This document shows positions 1 to 11,195 of a stretch of DNA of 64,000 nucleotides, piece after piece. Source of the stretch: Vitrella brassicaformis (Eukaryota > Sar > Vitrellaceae). The notes under the pieces are model-generated. The model made no database searches and was not told where the DNA came from. It worked only from the letters and a program-made list of their open reading frames with translations. Within the stretch, counting starts at the first letter, position 1; every line of letters starts with the position of its first letter. The DNA lies in NCBI GenBank assembly GCA_001179505.1, contig CDMY01000840.1, forward strand, positions 179,572 through 243,571, written 5' to 3'. A program made the translations under genes and the position numbers.

Positions 1-1781
1 GGGAGTGGGGTGGGGGAGAGAGAGGCGACACGCGCACACTCTTCCTGCACACACGTACTTACACTTACTTGTACACAGGTAAATGTATGTATGTATGTCT
101 GTGTATCTGATGCTCAACTCGACACTGCCTGCCTGCCTGCCTGCAGGTCAGCCGTGCGTGCAGGAGCCCCTCTCTCCCTTTCTCCCTCTCTCCCTTTCTC
201 CCTCTCTCCTTTTCTCTGTCTCGTGCTTGTGTGTAGTCGCCACTCTACACTCCAGCTCACTCATGTACACATACATACACATATGGCGTGGAAGGTCATG
301 TAGGTATGTGATGTGTTCACATACATGCAACACGTGCTTCTGCATAGGCAGGCAGGCAGGCATACAACCATCCATCCATCCATCCATTCACACAGGCCGC
401 TACTCTTCTGAGCAATCTAGCGGGCGGTGCAGTGCTGCAGTGCACCACCACTTTCCCGATCGACGGAAGGCCTCATGCAGCGGCCTGGATCCGTGAATTT
501 TTTGTGCCGTGACATGCATGATACACATACAGTGGATCAGGAAGGGGGAAGGGGAGACGTCTTGTACCAGTATCCTACCGGGCCCTGCAAGCAGTTTCGT
601 GAGCCCATTTGGGCTTCAGTGTACTCAAGTGGTGACCCTGCATGAGCAAATGACGTTGGAATGACCATGGCTGGCTGGCTGACTGGCTGACTGGCTGACT
701 TGCTTTGCCTTGCCCGGTGCCCCTTCTCGCCCCTGGTTCACGTGTGCATCTGATCGGCACCGGGAATCATCCGATCCATCACGTCCTGGTGCCGTGCCGA
801 TCCGTTGTGTGAATCAGGGAGAAAGGAAGGGAAGGCAAGAAGACAGCTGCGTGACGATGCACTGCTCACTTCCTCACTGATGGCCGTCAGCCTCACTCAC
901 TCCGTCACTCTCACGCTGTGCTGCTCTGCCCTGCCCCCTCCGCCCACCCACACGAACACGCACACACACACAGATGGATCCATTTTTGGGGACAATGTGT
1001 TGTGTAAACTGGCTGACGGTGCCGCGCTCTTTCCTTACAAAGGCTGGTCGTGTGTGAGCAAAGGCCGGAGTGACCTAACAAGCAGACAGAAGTACGGACA
1101 CAGAGACAGACAGACATCACACCTATGTCAATCGATTTTCCTACTGCATGGATGGATGGTGACTGTCTGTCGTCTCCTGTCCTTCCGCTGTGTGTGTTTC
1201 TGTCTGTCTGTCTGTCTGCACACAGCTCGCTTGCCATATGTATGTCCACATGTCCATGTCCATGTACAAATACAAATACAAATACAAATACAAATACGTA
1301 TACACACACCTACCTCCCCTCGCCCTCGCCCTCGCCCTCGCCTGTTGCCTGTCGCCTGTCGCCTGTCGCCTCGCCTGTATGGTTACTGTGTCCGTGTGTG
1401 TGTGTGTCCATACCGACTCTCTGGCTACGGGTGTGCTCTTGTGCGTGCGTGTGTGTGTGGTGGGGTGGACGTGCGTTGCCTTTAGTGTCTATGCATGATG
1501 CGCCGATGGTTGTGTTTGTCTAATCGTGTCGTGTTGTGGTGTGAGTGGGTTGGATGGATGAAAGGGGGATCGATCGACTGGCCGGCGTGTGAGTGTGTGA
1601 GAAGTGGGCATATCGTATGCATGCATACATGCATTCATGCCTCTTGGTTGGCTGTTTATGCTCTGACTGACTTCTGTCGATCGACAAATCTTTCTGACCG
1701 ACCTCCTGTTCGCTGAGGCTATCTACCTATCTCTCGCCTCTACCAAGGAAAACCCCTCCCACCGCCCCGACAACCAACAAC
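1..1781. repeat. Simple-repeat-rich DNA with no recognisable gene
   Basis: This stretch holds runs of CTCC, TGCC, GGCT/GACT, CATC, CACA, ACAAAT (about 1266-1300) and CGCCCT (about 1320-1345) repeats. The open frames across it translate to low-complexity residues in several frames at once and show no splice-linked coding pattern, so no gene is called. Confidence 0.7.
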
Positions 1782-2024
1782 TTAGGCAAACAGGCCCTTG
1801 ATGAAGGCCGCCGCCTGCTGCCCCGCCTCACATGCATATGCATAACCCATCCGCGATCCCCTCACCACCCCCCTCGCCATCTCTACAAAACAGCACCCAT
1901 CCTCCTCGTCACGCCCCTCCCAACTAATCAACCACGAGTTCCCCTGCCTCTGCCAGTAGGCCACCTCCCACTTAGTCAGCTTGCTCACATAGAAGCCGTC
2001 CTCGCCCCCACCCCACAGCGAGGA
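1782..2024 (-). CDS. C-terminal exon of an uncharacterised family also present at 63 kb (partial)
   Basis: An acceptor-like CAG precedes base 2024, and the frame runs 80 codons to a TAA at 1784-1782. The translation contains WGGGEDGFYVSKLTKWEVAYW, followed by a W-rich strand, a cysteine pair and a basic helix with GxVRG. It matches the end of the gene at 62.9-63.9 kb (WGEGEDGIYASSLTQWDLAHW and VRG) along its whole length, so the two are paralogues in opposite orientation at the two ends of the window. I recognise no named domain. Upstream exons were not found between 2025 and 2750, so this may be a gene with unrecognised exons or a truncated copy. Codon third positions are GC-rich, like the other genes here. 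Confidence 0.6.
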   Translation of the reverse strand, partial: SSLWGGGEDGFYVSKLTKWEVAYWQRQGNSWLISWEGRDEEDGCCFVEMARGVVRGSRMGYAYACEAGQQAAAFIKGLFA

Positions 2025-2750
2025 CTGAGGCAGCCAGCCAGCCAGCTAGCCAACAACGTATCCACACGCACATACATGTATAGGGGCCGAGGGGGTTGGT
2101 TGGTGTTGCTGATTTCGTGTTTTGAGTCAGGACTGAATAAGGGTAAGTGGCTGGTTTTTACATTCGACCAAATACATACATCCATTCAACGAACGTACAG
2201 ATGATAGATGACTTGCATGCCCATGAATGAGCAATATTGTCTGTGTCGGTGTCCGCACGTGTCACGCACACGACCCACTTACTCGCTCATTGAGACCCAC
2301 ACCTCACACGCACACAAGATATCCATGAGTGCCTATCTAGCTATCATTCTGCCGAAACGCCGTCGACGCATCAGAGGTGGCGGGCGGTTCATCGTCTTCT
2401 CGGTCGCGTGCACGGCCACAGTCGTCACCGGGGCTGCAAAATGGAATTGTCCGCCTTGCTGGCCTGCTTGTTGATGCGTCGGATTGGGAAGAGTTGGGGC
2501 ATGCAGCACATAGGAGGGCGGCGGGCCGCAGAGCAGCTGGCGCTGCAAAACACACTCCAGGCAGCTCTGTATCCTCGTGTGCCGCGACGGTCTCAGTCAA
2601 TAGCCTGGACGCCTGCACGCCTCCTCAATTGCCCGACCACCGGTTGTGAAACCTGCATACAGACAGGGCCAACCGATATATGTACGATGCACACGGCAGA
2701 CACAGCCATACCAGCCATCTCCGCATCTCCCCTCCTCCCGCCCCCCTCGC
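2025..2750. other. Interval without a supported gene
   Basis: A minus-strand open frame around 2333-2550 could be an upstream exon of the partial gene at 1782-2024, but I cannot align it to the paralogue at 63 kb. Nothing else is supported. Confidence 0.4.
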
Positions 2751-2897
2751 TTACTTCTTCTTGAAGGTCGGGGCCGTGTATTTCCGCCTGTACTTGGCGT
2801 GCTGGGGCGACTTGCGCCTCAGCCACTCCACACCCGTCATCCACTTGCGGTAGCGGTCGGAAAACAGAAGCTGCTGTTGCCACATCGCACCAGCCAT
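2751..2897 (-). CDS. Small basic protein of 48 residues, function unknown
   Basis: ATG at 2897 and TAA at 2753-2751 enclose a short frame with strongly GC-rich third positions. The product begins MAGAMWQQQLL, has a central SDRYRKWMTGVEW segment and ends in a very basic tail (KYRRKYTAPTFKKK). Size and charge resemble small ribosomal or respiratory-complex subunits, but I cannot assign a family. It lies head-to-head with the DUF4336 gene (start codons 233 bp apart), and the TGCGAGCT-type motifs at 3086-3107 fall between them. A short exon further upstream is possible. Confidence 0.5.
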   Translation of the reverse strand: MAGAMWQQQLLFSDRYRKWMTGVEWLRRKSPQHAKYRRKYTAPTFKKK

Positions 2898-3085
2898 GAG
2901 GGAAGGAAAGAACGGGGACGGGATCTGGGCTGCAGATGCCGCGGACGAGGGAGGCGAGAGGGCGGCGCGGGGAGGGATGCATCGCGTCAATGATAATGGG
3001 GAGAAAAGAAGGGTGCGCCTGCACAGGGGATACAGCGGCTCTAGCATGGCTACTTCAAAAGGCTCAGCGCACACCCGACAAAAAT

Positions 3086-3107
3086 CGCGAGCTGGACGTT
3101 GCGAGCT
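3086..3107. promoter_or_regulatory. Two TGCGAGCT-like motifs in a divergent promoter
   Basis: CGCGAGCT at 3086-3093 and TGCGAGCT at 3100-3107 lie 24-45 bp before the ATG of the DUF4336 gene. The same 8-mer recurs in other promoters of this window. A role in transcription is inference. Confidence 0.45.
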
Positions 3108-3130
3108 GGGCTTGCAGAGAAGGCAGCAGA

Positions 3131-5494
3131 ATGGCGCCTGCAGCCCTTCTCCTCTTCGCTATACCCCTTTCCACTGCATACAGATCAGAACACGCATCGA
3201 GATCTCTCATTTCGAGGTCTGCATTCCTTCCCTCTTTCAGCCTATCTGCAGCTGGCCACTCACGCAATGCCGCCCGGCCGCATCGTCTTGGCGCAGCGCC
3301 ATCAGGCGGCCCCTCTACAGTAACAGCGGTGCTTGACGAAGTCAAGCCCAAGGAGCCCAAGGAGCCTGAGCCTGAGTTCGAGGTGGCCGAGGCGGCAGGC
3401 AAGAGGATGCCCGAAGTGCTGCAGGTGAGTGATGAGTGAGTGAGTCCAGCGGAAAGTTTACTTTGTCGTCATCTTCTCCTTGTCGTCCTTTTGGCTTGAT
3501 GGATGTTGCAGGAGGAGAAGCCTGCGACGATAGAGCTGAGGCGGGTCAAGACTGCTGACCCGACCGTATTCACGCCCGACACAACCGGTGAGAAATGCAC
3601 CCACCCACCAGAGCCCTCCCTCCATCTTGATGCATTGTCATGCCTGCCCACGCCACGTACAGAGAGCATGCGCGGCAAGCTCTACGCAGCCTCGGCCATA
3701 GGCGGCAGTGCAGGCCTTCTCGCTGGCTCTATTGCAGGCGGCGAGCAAGCCCCCGTGCTTGCCCTGGTGTTCGCGGCTGTGGCAACCATTGAGGCGACAC
3801 GCAACACGGGTGCGGGAGGAAAGTTGCGGGAGGCTGGCGGGGCAGTTGTCAGCGCCATCGATGCGGTGAGGCAGCAGGTGACCAGCAGGGGGTATGACGA
3901 GGGCCTCCTCGGCGCCGGCAAGTCGTTCTTTTTGTGGCTGGATGAGTATTTGAAGAAGAACGATATCGACACCAGCTTCACCAAACAACTCATCAAACGT
4001 ACGGCCTGCAGAATGGGAATCAATGTATGTCATTCATCGACGAGCGTGTATTGTATGTTCCTTGCTCGTTGCGTGATGCACATCATCAGGGCAGGGCGAG
4101 CTCCTCAACGATTACCTGTTCTCTCCCACACACAAGGCCTTCACGGCAATTTCCGAGGCCGCTGTGGCACGTGTCGGCCCGACAGACCCAGCACGCTACT
4201 ACCGCAGCTCTTTCCCGCCATTCTATGAGCGAGTGACCGTGTTGCGGACCATGGGTGATGGGGTGCACTTTCTCGAGCAGCCGCTGCTCATCGGCGGCGT
4301 CAGCTTTGGGCTGAGGTCTGTCGTCATCGAACTGAATTGTAAAGATACATACACGTGTGTGTGAGAGCAGTGGAGGGAGGCACTCATGGGGTGTTGTTTG
4401 ATGGCTGTGTGTCGTGTGTGTGTGTTGTGCAGCGTCGAGAGACCTGATGGTGATCAATCCCGTGGCCCCGACGCGGGAGCTGATCAAGCTGGTCAACAGC
4501 TTGAGGGGCACGGTCAAAGCGATAGTGGTGCCCAACACGTCGCCAGAGCACCAGCCCTATGTGCAGGAGTTCCTCGACAGATGCCCTGGCGCAAAGGTAA
4601 TGAACAAACTCACCAGTGCTGCACCACTGCGGGCACGTGACGTACTGCGTGTGTGGTGGTCATCAGGTGTATGCGTCGAGGCTGCCGCGTGACGACAGTT
4701 ACCGTGTGGATGAGCTGCTGTCAGAGGAGGCACCACCGATGTGGAAAGGCGTCATCGAGCAGGCCGTGTTGGACGGCAGTGCAAGCTTCAGGGAGGTGGT
4801 TTTCTTCCACAAGCCATCCAAGTAGGATTGGGGTAGCAATGGATGCATCCATCGATGCCATCGACGTCTCCGATCGATGTGTGTACGTTGTGGATTGCAA
4901 TGGTGATGGTATGTATGGTCGCCAGGTCGTTGATCGTGACAGATTTCTGCGCCATGGTTGACGACGCCTACATCGCTGAACAAAACTACGTCGACAGCGT
5001 CGTCACCGAAAACACCGCCATGATACTTGGTAACCCAGCCACCCCAGCCACACCAACCAACACATCCCACTGGCGCACACACAGAGGCACACGTCTCTCT
5101 CCTCTCTCTGTGTGCCTTTCTGCTGAAAGGTCTGTACAACCAGACGGGCCTTCTGGTCGACCGAGTGCTGACCAGCTACCCCCTCCGCAACAAAGGATTC
5201 ATCCAGAGGCTCCTCTCATGGCCATTCGCGCGCATCGTCCCAGCTCATGGCGTCGCGCCCATCAAGGGCGACGCATCCTATGTCAGATCGCTGCTGCAGC
5301 AGTGCGGCGCTGTTGACGGCGGCGACAGGCGGCCGTCCGGTGTGTCGTCGTCCATCAATGTGGATGTGGAGCCGCTGAAGGACGCCGTACAGAGGTCCAT
5401 ATTTGGGAAGGAGGAGGGCCGGAAGACAGAGAAGGACAAGAATGTGACGAAGGCAGGGAAGAAGGAAGAGCCGGTCGTCAAGGCGGCCAAGTGA
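3131..5494 (+). CDS. Plastid-targeted DUF4336 (metallo-hydrolase-like) protein
   Basis: Eight exons join in phase: 3131-3424, 3512-3587, 3663-3998, 4090-4338, 4433-4596, 4667-4821, 4926-5029 and 5130-5494, giving about 580 residues. The start is chosen because it opens a signal peptide (MAPAALLLFAIPLSTAYR) followed by a Ser/Arg-rich transit-like stretch. The middle carries the DUF4336 hallmark INPVAPTRELIKLV preceded by strands GLRSVVIEL, then a segment on an alternative to direct metal ligands (VVPNTSPEHQPYVQEF), and a late FARIVPAHGVAPI strand. DUF4336 proteins are known from plants, algae and cyanobacteria and resemble the metallo-beta-lactamase fold; their reaction is not established. The C-terminus is a Lys/Glu-rich tail. 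Location in the plastid is inferred from the leader. Confidence 0.85.
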
Positions 5495-6772
5495 CGATGA
5501 TTGGGGGGGTGAAAGATCATTTTCGGAGTGACTACGTGTGTGTGTGAGAGTTTTTTGCCCAATGGTGATGGCAGGGCTCGGCGAAAGGGTCGTGTGATCG
5601 ATTGCATTGCGTGCGTGTCTCTTTGTCTCTGCCTGTGCTGTGCTGTGCTGTGCTGACCTGTGCTCTCCATGCCATGCCATGGATGGCTTCTTGACGTGTG
5701 CTTACACACCGGTGCGTCTTTCTGCGTACATGCATGTACTGCCTTTATCCACTCGTCTCGTCTCATCTGCCTGCCTGTGTGTGAGGGATTCTGCACCTTA
5801 CTACCTTTTGGCGAGAGGGATTCTGACCATCAATCACCACTGAGAGATGCGAGAGGGGGGGCCATAGTGACAGACATGTCATGGATGATCGCTGTGCATG
5901 TGCCATATGACGATACGATCGATGAGACTCTCGGCGTTGTCGTCTTTTTGGTAACACAACACACTTTCTGATTCGGCCAAACTGACTGATTGACGTGACC
6001 GACACTGTACAGGCCAACGTGTGAAGGGAACAGACACACAGGTACATGCATTGCATATCTGTCTGTCTGTCTCCCTCATAGACGGTCATGCCATGCAGAC
6101 GAGACGAGCCCACGACCCAACCCCATACGACGCGCACGACACGAGTACATGGGCATGACATGGGTCCAGTCCACAATGAATGCAGTGATTGATTGATTGA
6201 TACATGAATCAAGGTATGTATTGCCGGCCGGGCTCGGCTCGAGGGACCTTTCTCCCCTCTAGGTTGATTACCTTACCGACCGGCCCCAATGAATTATCTA
6301 TCAGCAAGCAAGCTGGCACATCCATCCATCAACCTTTCCAGCCAACAGAGTGAATGGCCATCCATCCATCCATCCATCTATCTGCAAAACACCATTAACT
6401 AAAACATGTCTCCCTGTTTGACTGCCTGCCTGCCGGAGTCCAGCTGTTATGATAAATGCATGGATCCACCCGATCCACGAACGTACACATAGATATGCAT
6501 GCATTAGCTACACCTTGCCACGCTAGCTACGGCGCACGCGGGCGCCACTTACCACCCACCCCCACCCCACCTGCTTGCTCTACTCTACTTCCTTCCTTAT
6601 TAACACCCATCCACCCACCCGTCGAACGAACCACCAAGCAACCAAACAGACAATGAATACACTGACTACATGGCATGCACATGATGTGATTGATGCATAC
6701 CGAACACTTGCTTGCAAAAGACCAGACCCCGCCCACACGACTCACCCTAGGGCCCAAGCGCCCCCCACTACA
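5495..6772. other. Convergent intergenic region
   Basis: It separates the 3' ends of the DUF4336 gene (+) and the methyltransferase gene (-). It holds CTGTG, CATC and TTGA repeats and a short GGCCGGG/CCGGCC near-palindrome around 6220-6290. No gene was seen. Confidence 0.6.
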
Positions 6773-7410
6773 CTACCCCCTTCGCCGCTTGATGCCTGTG
6801 TGTCGCTGCCCGTCCATCGACCGCTTGAAGCCGCCGTCCTGTGTCCGCTTCTTCTTGCGTGACACTGATGCGGCAGCGGAGGGGCCGCGACACGCTCGGA
6901 CCGGTCGAGGGCTGCAATACCAGCACTGAGGTACAGATGCAGCCAGCCCCACATCGGACGGGGGATGGATGGATGGATGTGGAGTGATGCTTCCTCACCT
7001 ACCTTGAGGATGTTCTCGCATCGGGCTATCTGCTCAGCGATGCTTGCTCTCGCCATCCGTGTGAGCGCAATCAGAGAAAGGGCCGGCCCACTGCAACACA
7101 GACACACACACACACACACACAAACACATTGCCCGGCGTGGGCCATTCATTAGTCACGACTGCGTCCTCCATCTGGGTCACATACCTCTGCTCATCGCCG
7201 CCGCCCGATGACACGTGTGTGTCGGTGTCGACGAGCATTTCATGAGTGAGGTGCAGCCGGCTCGAAGCGTCAGGCTTGATGTAGATGTATGCCGTGTGCC
7301 GCTCGCCCGACCCGAGCATCGTCATGGGGCAGCGACGGGCCAGCTCGCCACACAAACCAAAACTGGACACCAGATCTGACCGATGAACACAGACACCACA
7401 CCCACATACA

Positions 7411-7444
<34 letters not shown>

Positions 7445-8481
7445 GCCGCGGCGTGTGCACCGCACTTAATTACTCGGTCGGTATGACACGTAGACGATGG
7501 CGGTCTGTGCGCTGTTGAATAGCTACACAAAGCAGCGGATCATCCACTGGGGCATTGCCAGGTCGAAGCTCACAACGTGGGAGACCGGCTCGAGCGACGT
7601 CAGCTCAGTGGCATCGCGATTCATGAAGGCCACGCGCGCAGCAGCGGGCACACCAGTGGTGGTCGGCGTGGCGTCTCCAGAGGACTCCTGAGAAGACAAT
7701 AGATGGAATAGCAGGGGGGGAATCACTGGTAGTCACTGCGTACCAGGTGTCGCTTCGCCTTGTGGAGGATGCCCAGCAGGTGTCTGGTCGCAAGCATGTA
7801 GCTGTTGGTGTCGACCTCAACGCCGACTGTGTGCACACACAACACACGCACACAAACAAGGGGTCACAGATCAATCTCCCTTGGATGGCATCCATGTGTG
7901 TGCCGTGCCGTGCCGTGCCGTCTCACTCCTTCACTCCTTCATTCACTCACTCACTCACTCGATGCCGCGATTCTGAAGTGGCTGGCTGCAACGATGTTCG
8001 GGATGCCGCGCCCAGAGCCGATGTCCAGCAGCACAGAGTCCTTCAGGATAAGCATAGCAACCAACACACAAGCAACCATGTATCGTCAGTCACGCCACAC
8101 CATTGCCACTGCCCTGCCCTGCCCTGCCCTGCGACGCTCACCTCGCCCATCTGGAACTCCGTTCTGAGGATCTTGAGCAGGCGGAGCAGACTGCCCTCAC
8201 TGTTCTCGCCATACATCCCTGAATCAACATGGATGGCACAACAAAATTGCAATGAGTGAGTTAGCCACAAGCAATTGCATGATGCTGGTCTGCGGGGGCT
8301 GATACCTTACCTTCGTCAGACGTCATGATTCTGGACGCTTCCCCACAGAAGAGCTCCTTGTGATCATACAAGGGGGCATCCGGACCGCAATGCAGACTTG
8401 GGCCCACACACCCAGCCGCCGGCATCTTGGTGCGGGTGAAACGCCGCAGCAAAGGGGTGTGCACAAGGGTGCTTCTCCAGT
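6773..8481 (-). CDS. SAM-dependent methyltransferase, DOT1-like, with an in-frame TAG (5' end not resolved)
   Basis: Minus-strand exons read: about 8311-8481, 8142-8218, 7959-8040, 7744-7826, 7474-7687, 7186-7375, 7003-7090 and 6773-6925. The key block is VLLDIGSGRGIPNIVAA, a class I SAM-binding motif I, followed after an intron by IGVEVDTNSYMLATRHL (motif II, acidic end of beta 2) and later HVVSFDLAMPQWMIRCF (motif IV region). MYGE upstream of motif I and the overall order recall protist DOT1-type methyltransferases, so a histone or other protein substrate is possible. The last exon encodes a strongly basic RKKKR/KRRRG tail that could be a nuclear signal. A TAG at 7525-7523 interrupts an otherwise open exon (see findings). 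The first exon and start codon are uncertain. Confidence 0.65.
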
Positions 8482-9100
8482 GGCTATGAGAGGGACGAAC
8501 AAAAGGAAGAAAAAGAAGGAAATGAGCTGCAGTTGCCGACAGTGATGGTGGTTCGTGAAGCTCACTTCAGGCAACGTCCGCACGACAGGGACGAACGTCA
8601 AATGATGAGTCGAAGAGGGTTCAGGGTTTGATACCCTGTAACCCTTGTCGACTGCCGCAAGCGCATTGCATATCCACCTGTTTGCTGCATCTGCCCTCTG
8701 CGTGCTGCGTGTTGCGTGTCCGGGTTGCATGTTAGGGTGCGTGTTTCATGTTGGACAGACTGACTACATCCAACGTACGGCAAGAACAAAGCCTTTTCCT
8801 CTGCGGTGACGCAGACCATCTCATCGGTCGATCATCTCAATCACATGGGCACCAATAAAGACCAGCAGCAACACGAACACGGCATTCACACACACACACG
8901 CCCACCCCACACACAAATCTAATCACATCGATCACCAGCCGCCCTCACAATAAAATTGCAAAGCCGGAAGGAAACACGCAAAACTTCGGCCGGCCACAGA
9001 TGCGTGGCCGAATGCTCCATCTGTCTGTCTACTCACTAACTCGCCCACTCACATACACCGTCCCCACAATCCATGCAGACTTGCGCACTGTCTGTCTCAC
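8482..9100. other. Intergenic region between two minus-strand genes
   Basis: It probably contains the first exon of the methyltransferase; a candidate ending TFVPVVRTLPE at about 8567 has a GTGAGC donor but the wrong phase. The rest is CACA-rich and has no gene that I can support. Confidence 0.4.
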
Positions 9101-10950
9101 TCAGCATGGCGACAGGATGACCCGCTCTCCATCGTCGGGCAGCTTGTCCACTAGAGTGCGCCGCAACTTGCCACTAGATATCGAATACTCCAACAGACGA
9201 TTCTAGTGGACAGCCACGCACACACACATGACACACGGCCGTCCAGTGCGTTTGTGATGCGATGGGCGGTGTGCTCTAGATATCGCCTGGCTCCTATTCT
9301 GTTGACTCACCGTGGCTTGTCCGATGACGTAGAGAGAATCGCCGTACGACACCATGCCGGCCGGGTGGCGCAGACTCGGGTCGCTTATCACCTACACACA
9401 CGATGCACGTGCCGGGCTTGCCTTTCTGCTTGTATCTCTCCACCCACCCCACCATGCGCCCACACTCAGTGACCTGTATCAGTAGGTGTGTCTGGGCTGA
9501 AAACTCATAGAGGGAGTGCCGCTTGACGCTGCCAATCCACACCGAATCCCTGGGACATACAAACACACTCACATGCCCTCCCTTGTGTGTATGCCACCCA
9601 TGGCCTGCCCGCCTCACACACCTCAGCAGACCCAACACACCTGTCGAAGCAGTAGAAGACGCTGATGGGTTTCTTGACGGGCAGCCGGCCGAGCAAGGCG
9701 CCTTGGTGGTTGTAGAGCAGCACCCCCAGGTCCTTGTTGGCCACGTACAGCACGCCATACTTGTCAAACGCCACACCACGGATGCGACCTGCACACAGAG
9801 AGAAAAAGTGCATGTCTCTGTCTGCGCGGGAGTGGTGAGTGGGTGTGTTTTCCCTCCTGTGTGCCGTGCCTTTCTTGGCCTTGAACTTGACAAAGGTCCC
9901 CGGGTCGAGCTTGCTCTCATATTCCTGCACCCATTCAGCCAGCCACGCCACAAACACGACAATGGCATCCATCCACCACCCACATCCCATCGTAGACCCG
10001 CACTCACCTTGAGCACCGGCGCGACGGGCCCCGGCAGGCCGGTCTCCACGTCATAGCGCACCACCTCATGTGAGTTCTGGTTGCTCACGTAGAGATACCC
10101 GTCCCACTGGGCGAAGCCGTATGGGTGCCACAGACCCTCGTTGTGCGCCGACCGCCGGGTCAGCACACGGACGTACTCGCGCTGGCCCTTGCTCTCGGGC
10201 TGACATGGACCGTACTCGACAATCTTGCTGTCCTGACAGAGAGAGAGAAAAACGACACACACAGTGTGGAGTGCAGACGAGCTGGTGTGCGATTGTCTGA
10301 GGCTTACGTACGTATCGGTATGCCTCGGCAACAAGCAGATGTCCGTCGCTGAGCATCATCCCCCGTAGCTCCCGCAGCTTGTGCGGCCCCGTCATGAGCA
10401 CGGTGCCGAGGTTGCACCCGTCCCTCGCGTAGCGCACCACATTGTGCTCGTCGCCCGTCGACCCGCCGTGGAAGGTCACATACAGGTAAGGCGGGCTGTA
10501 GCACCCTCCTGGCGGCCGGACGTGCCGCATGCCCTTCCACTGCTTCTTGCTGATCAGCTCACTGTGGAGCTCACTGTGCCCACTGTCACTGCCGAACGAT
10601 GCTGCTGCCGTGAGATTGCTCCTTGACCTTGACGCCCGCATGATGCCATTGCCATTGTCATTGTCAGAGGAAGCCTCAGCAGATAAAGGCGGGTTGAGCT
10701 GATGCAGCTCCCATGGTTTGCCATCAGACGGCTGCCAGCGCACAGAGGCCGCCGATGCAGCAACAGGAGGACCGTCATTGTTCCCCATGTGCTGCATCCT
10801 GCTGAGGGGGGGACGGAGGAACGCGATGACGGACGCTGCGATGAGGGTGATGGAGATGAGGGCGGCCGCGATGAGCCGGGAGGGGGATACGGGCTGGTCT
10901 GCGGAGGGCAGCAGACGCGCTAAGGACGAAGATCTCATGAACGACGACAT
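9101..10950 (-). CDS. Membrane-anchored NHL-type beta-propeller protein
   Basis: Seven exons join in phase: 10312-10950, 10008-10232, 9870-9924, 9641-9788, 9474-9549, 9311-9391 and 9101-9202 (about 441 residues). After a short N-terminus there is one hydrophobic helix (LIAAALISITLIAASVIAFL), suggesting a type II signal anchor, then a Ser/Asn-rich linker. The rest repeats propeller-strand units: PPYLYVTFHG, MLSDGHLLVAEAYRY, WHPYGFAQWDGYLYVSNQNSHEVVRYD, IRGVAFDKYGVLYVANKDLGVLLYN and HPAGMVSYGDSLYVIGQA. This pattern is that of NHL/SMP-type six-bladed propellers. Ligand and partner are unknown. The third intron has a GC donor and is a multiple of three (see findings). Confidence 0.75.
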
Positions 10951-11195
10951 TATTGAGAGAGATCTGCGTCCTGAGAATATATTGAGCTTGCAGGAATCCC
11001 GCTCGCGGATTGGACTCATTGCAAACGATGCTGGAAGGGACACGCGCGCGCGACTGTGTGCTGGCATGCATTCAATCCATCAAAACTGGTTCTCCGCTGG
11101 CAAGTCGGCAGCCTATGTCCATGCAGTAAGCTACGAGAGCTACCTCTCATCCGTTGATTCCCTTCATCCCTCTGCTATGCTATCACCTTTATCAC

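Noticed and set aside
805-1523. Long overlapping open frames
   Set aside because: They cross CACA, TACAAA and CGCCCT repeats in several frames and translate to low-complexity sequence; no splice-linked coding pattern.
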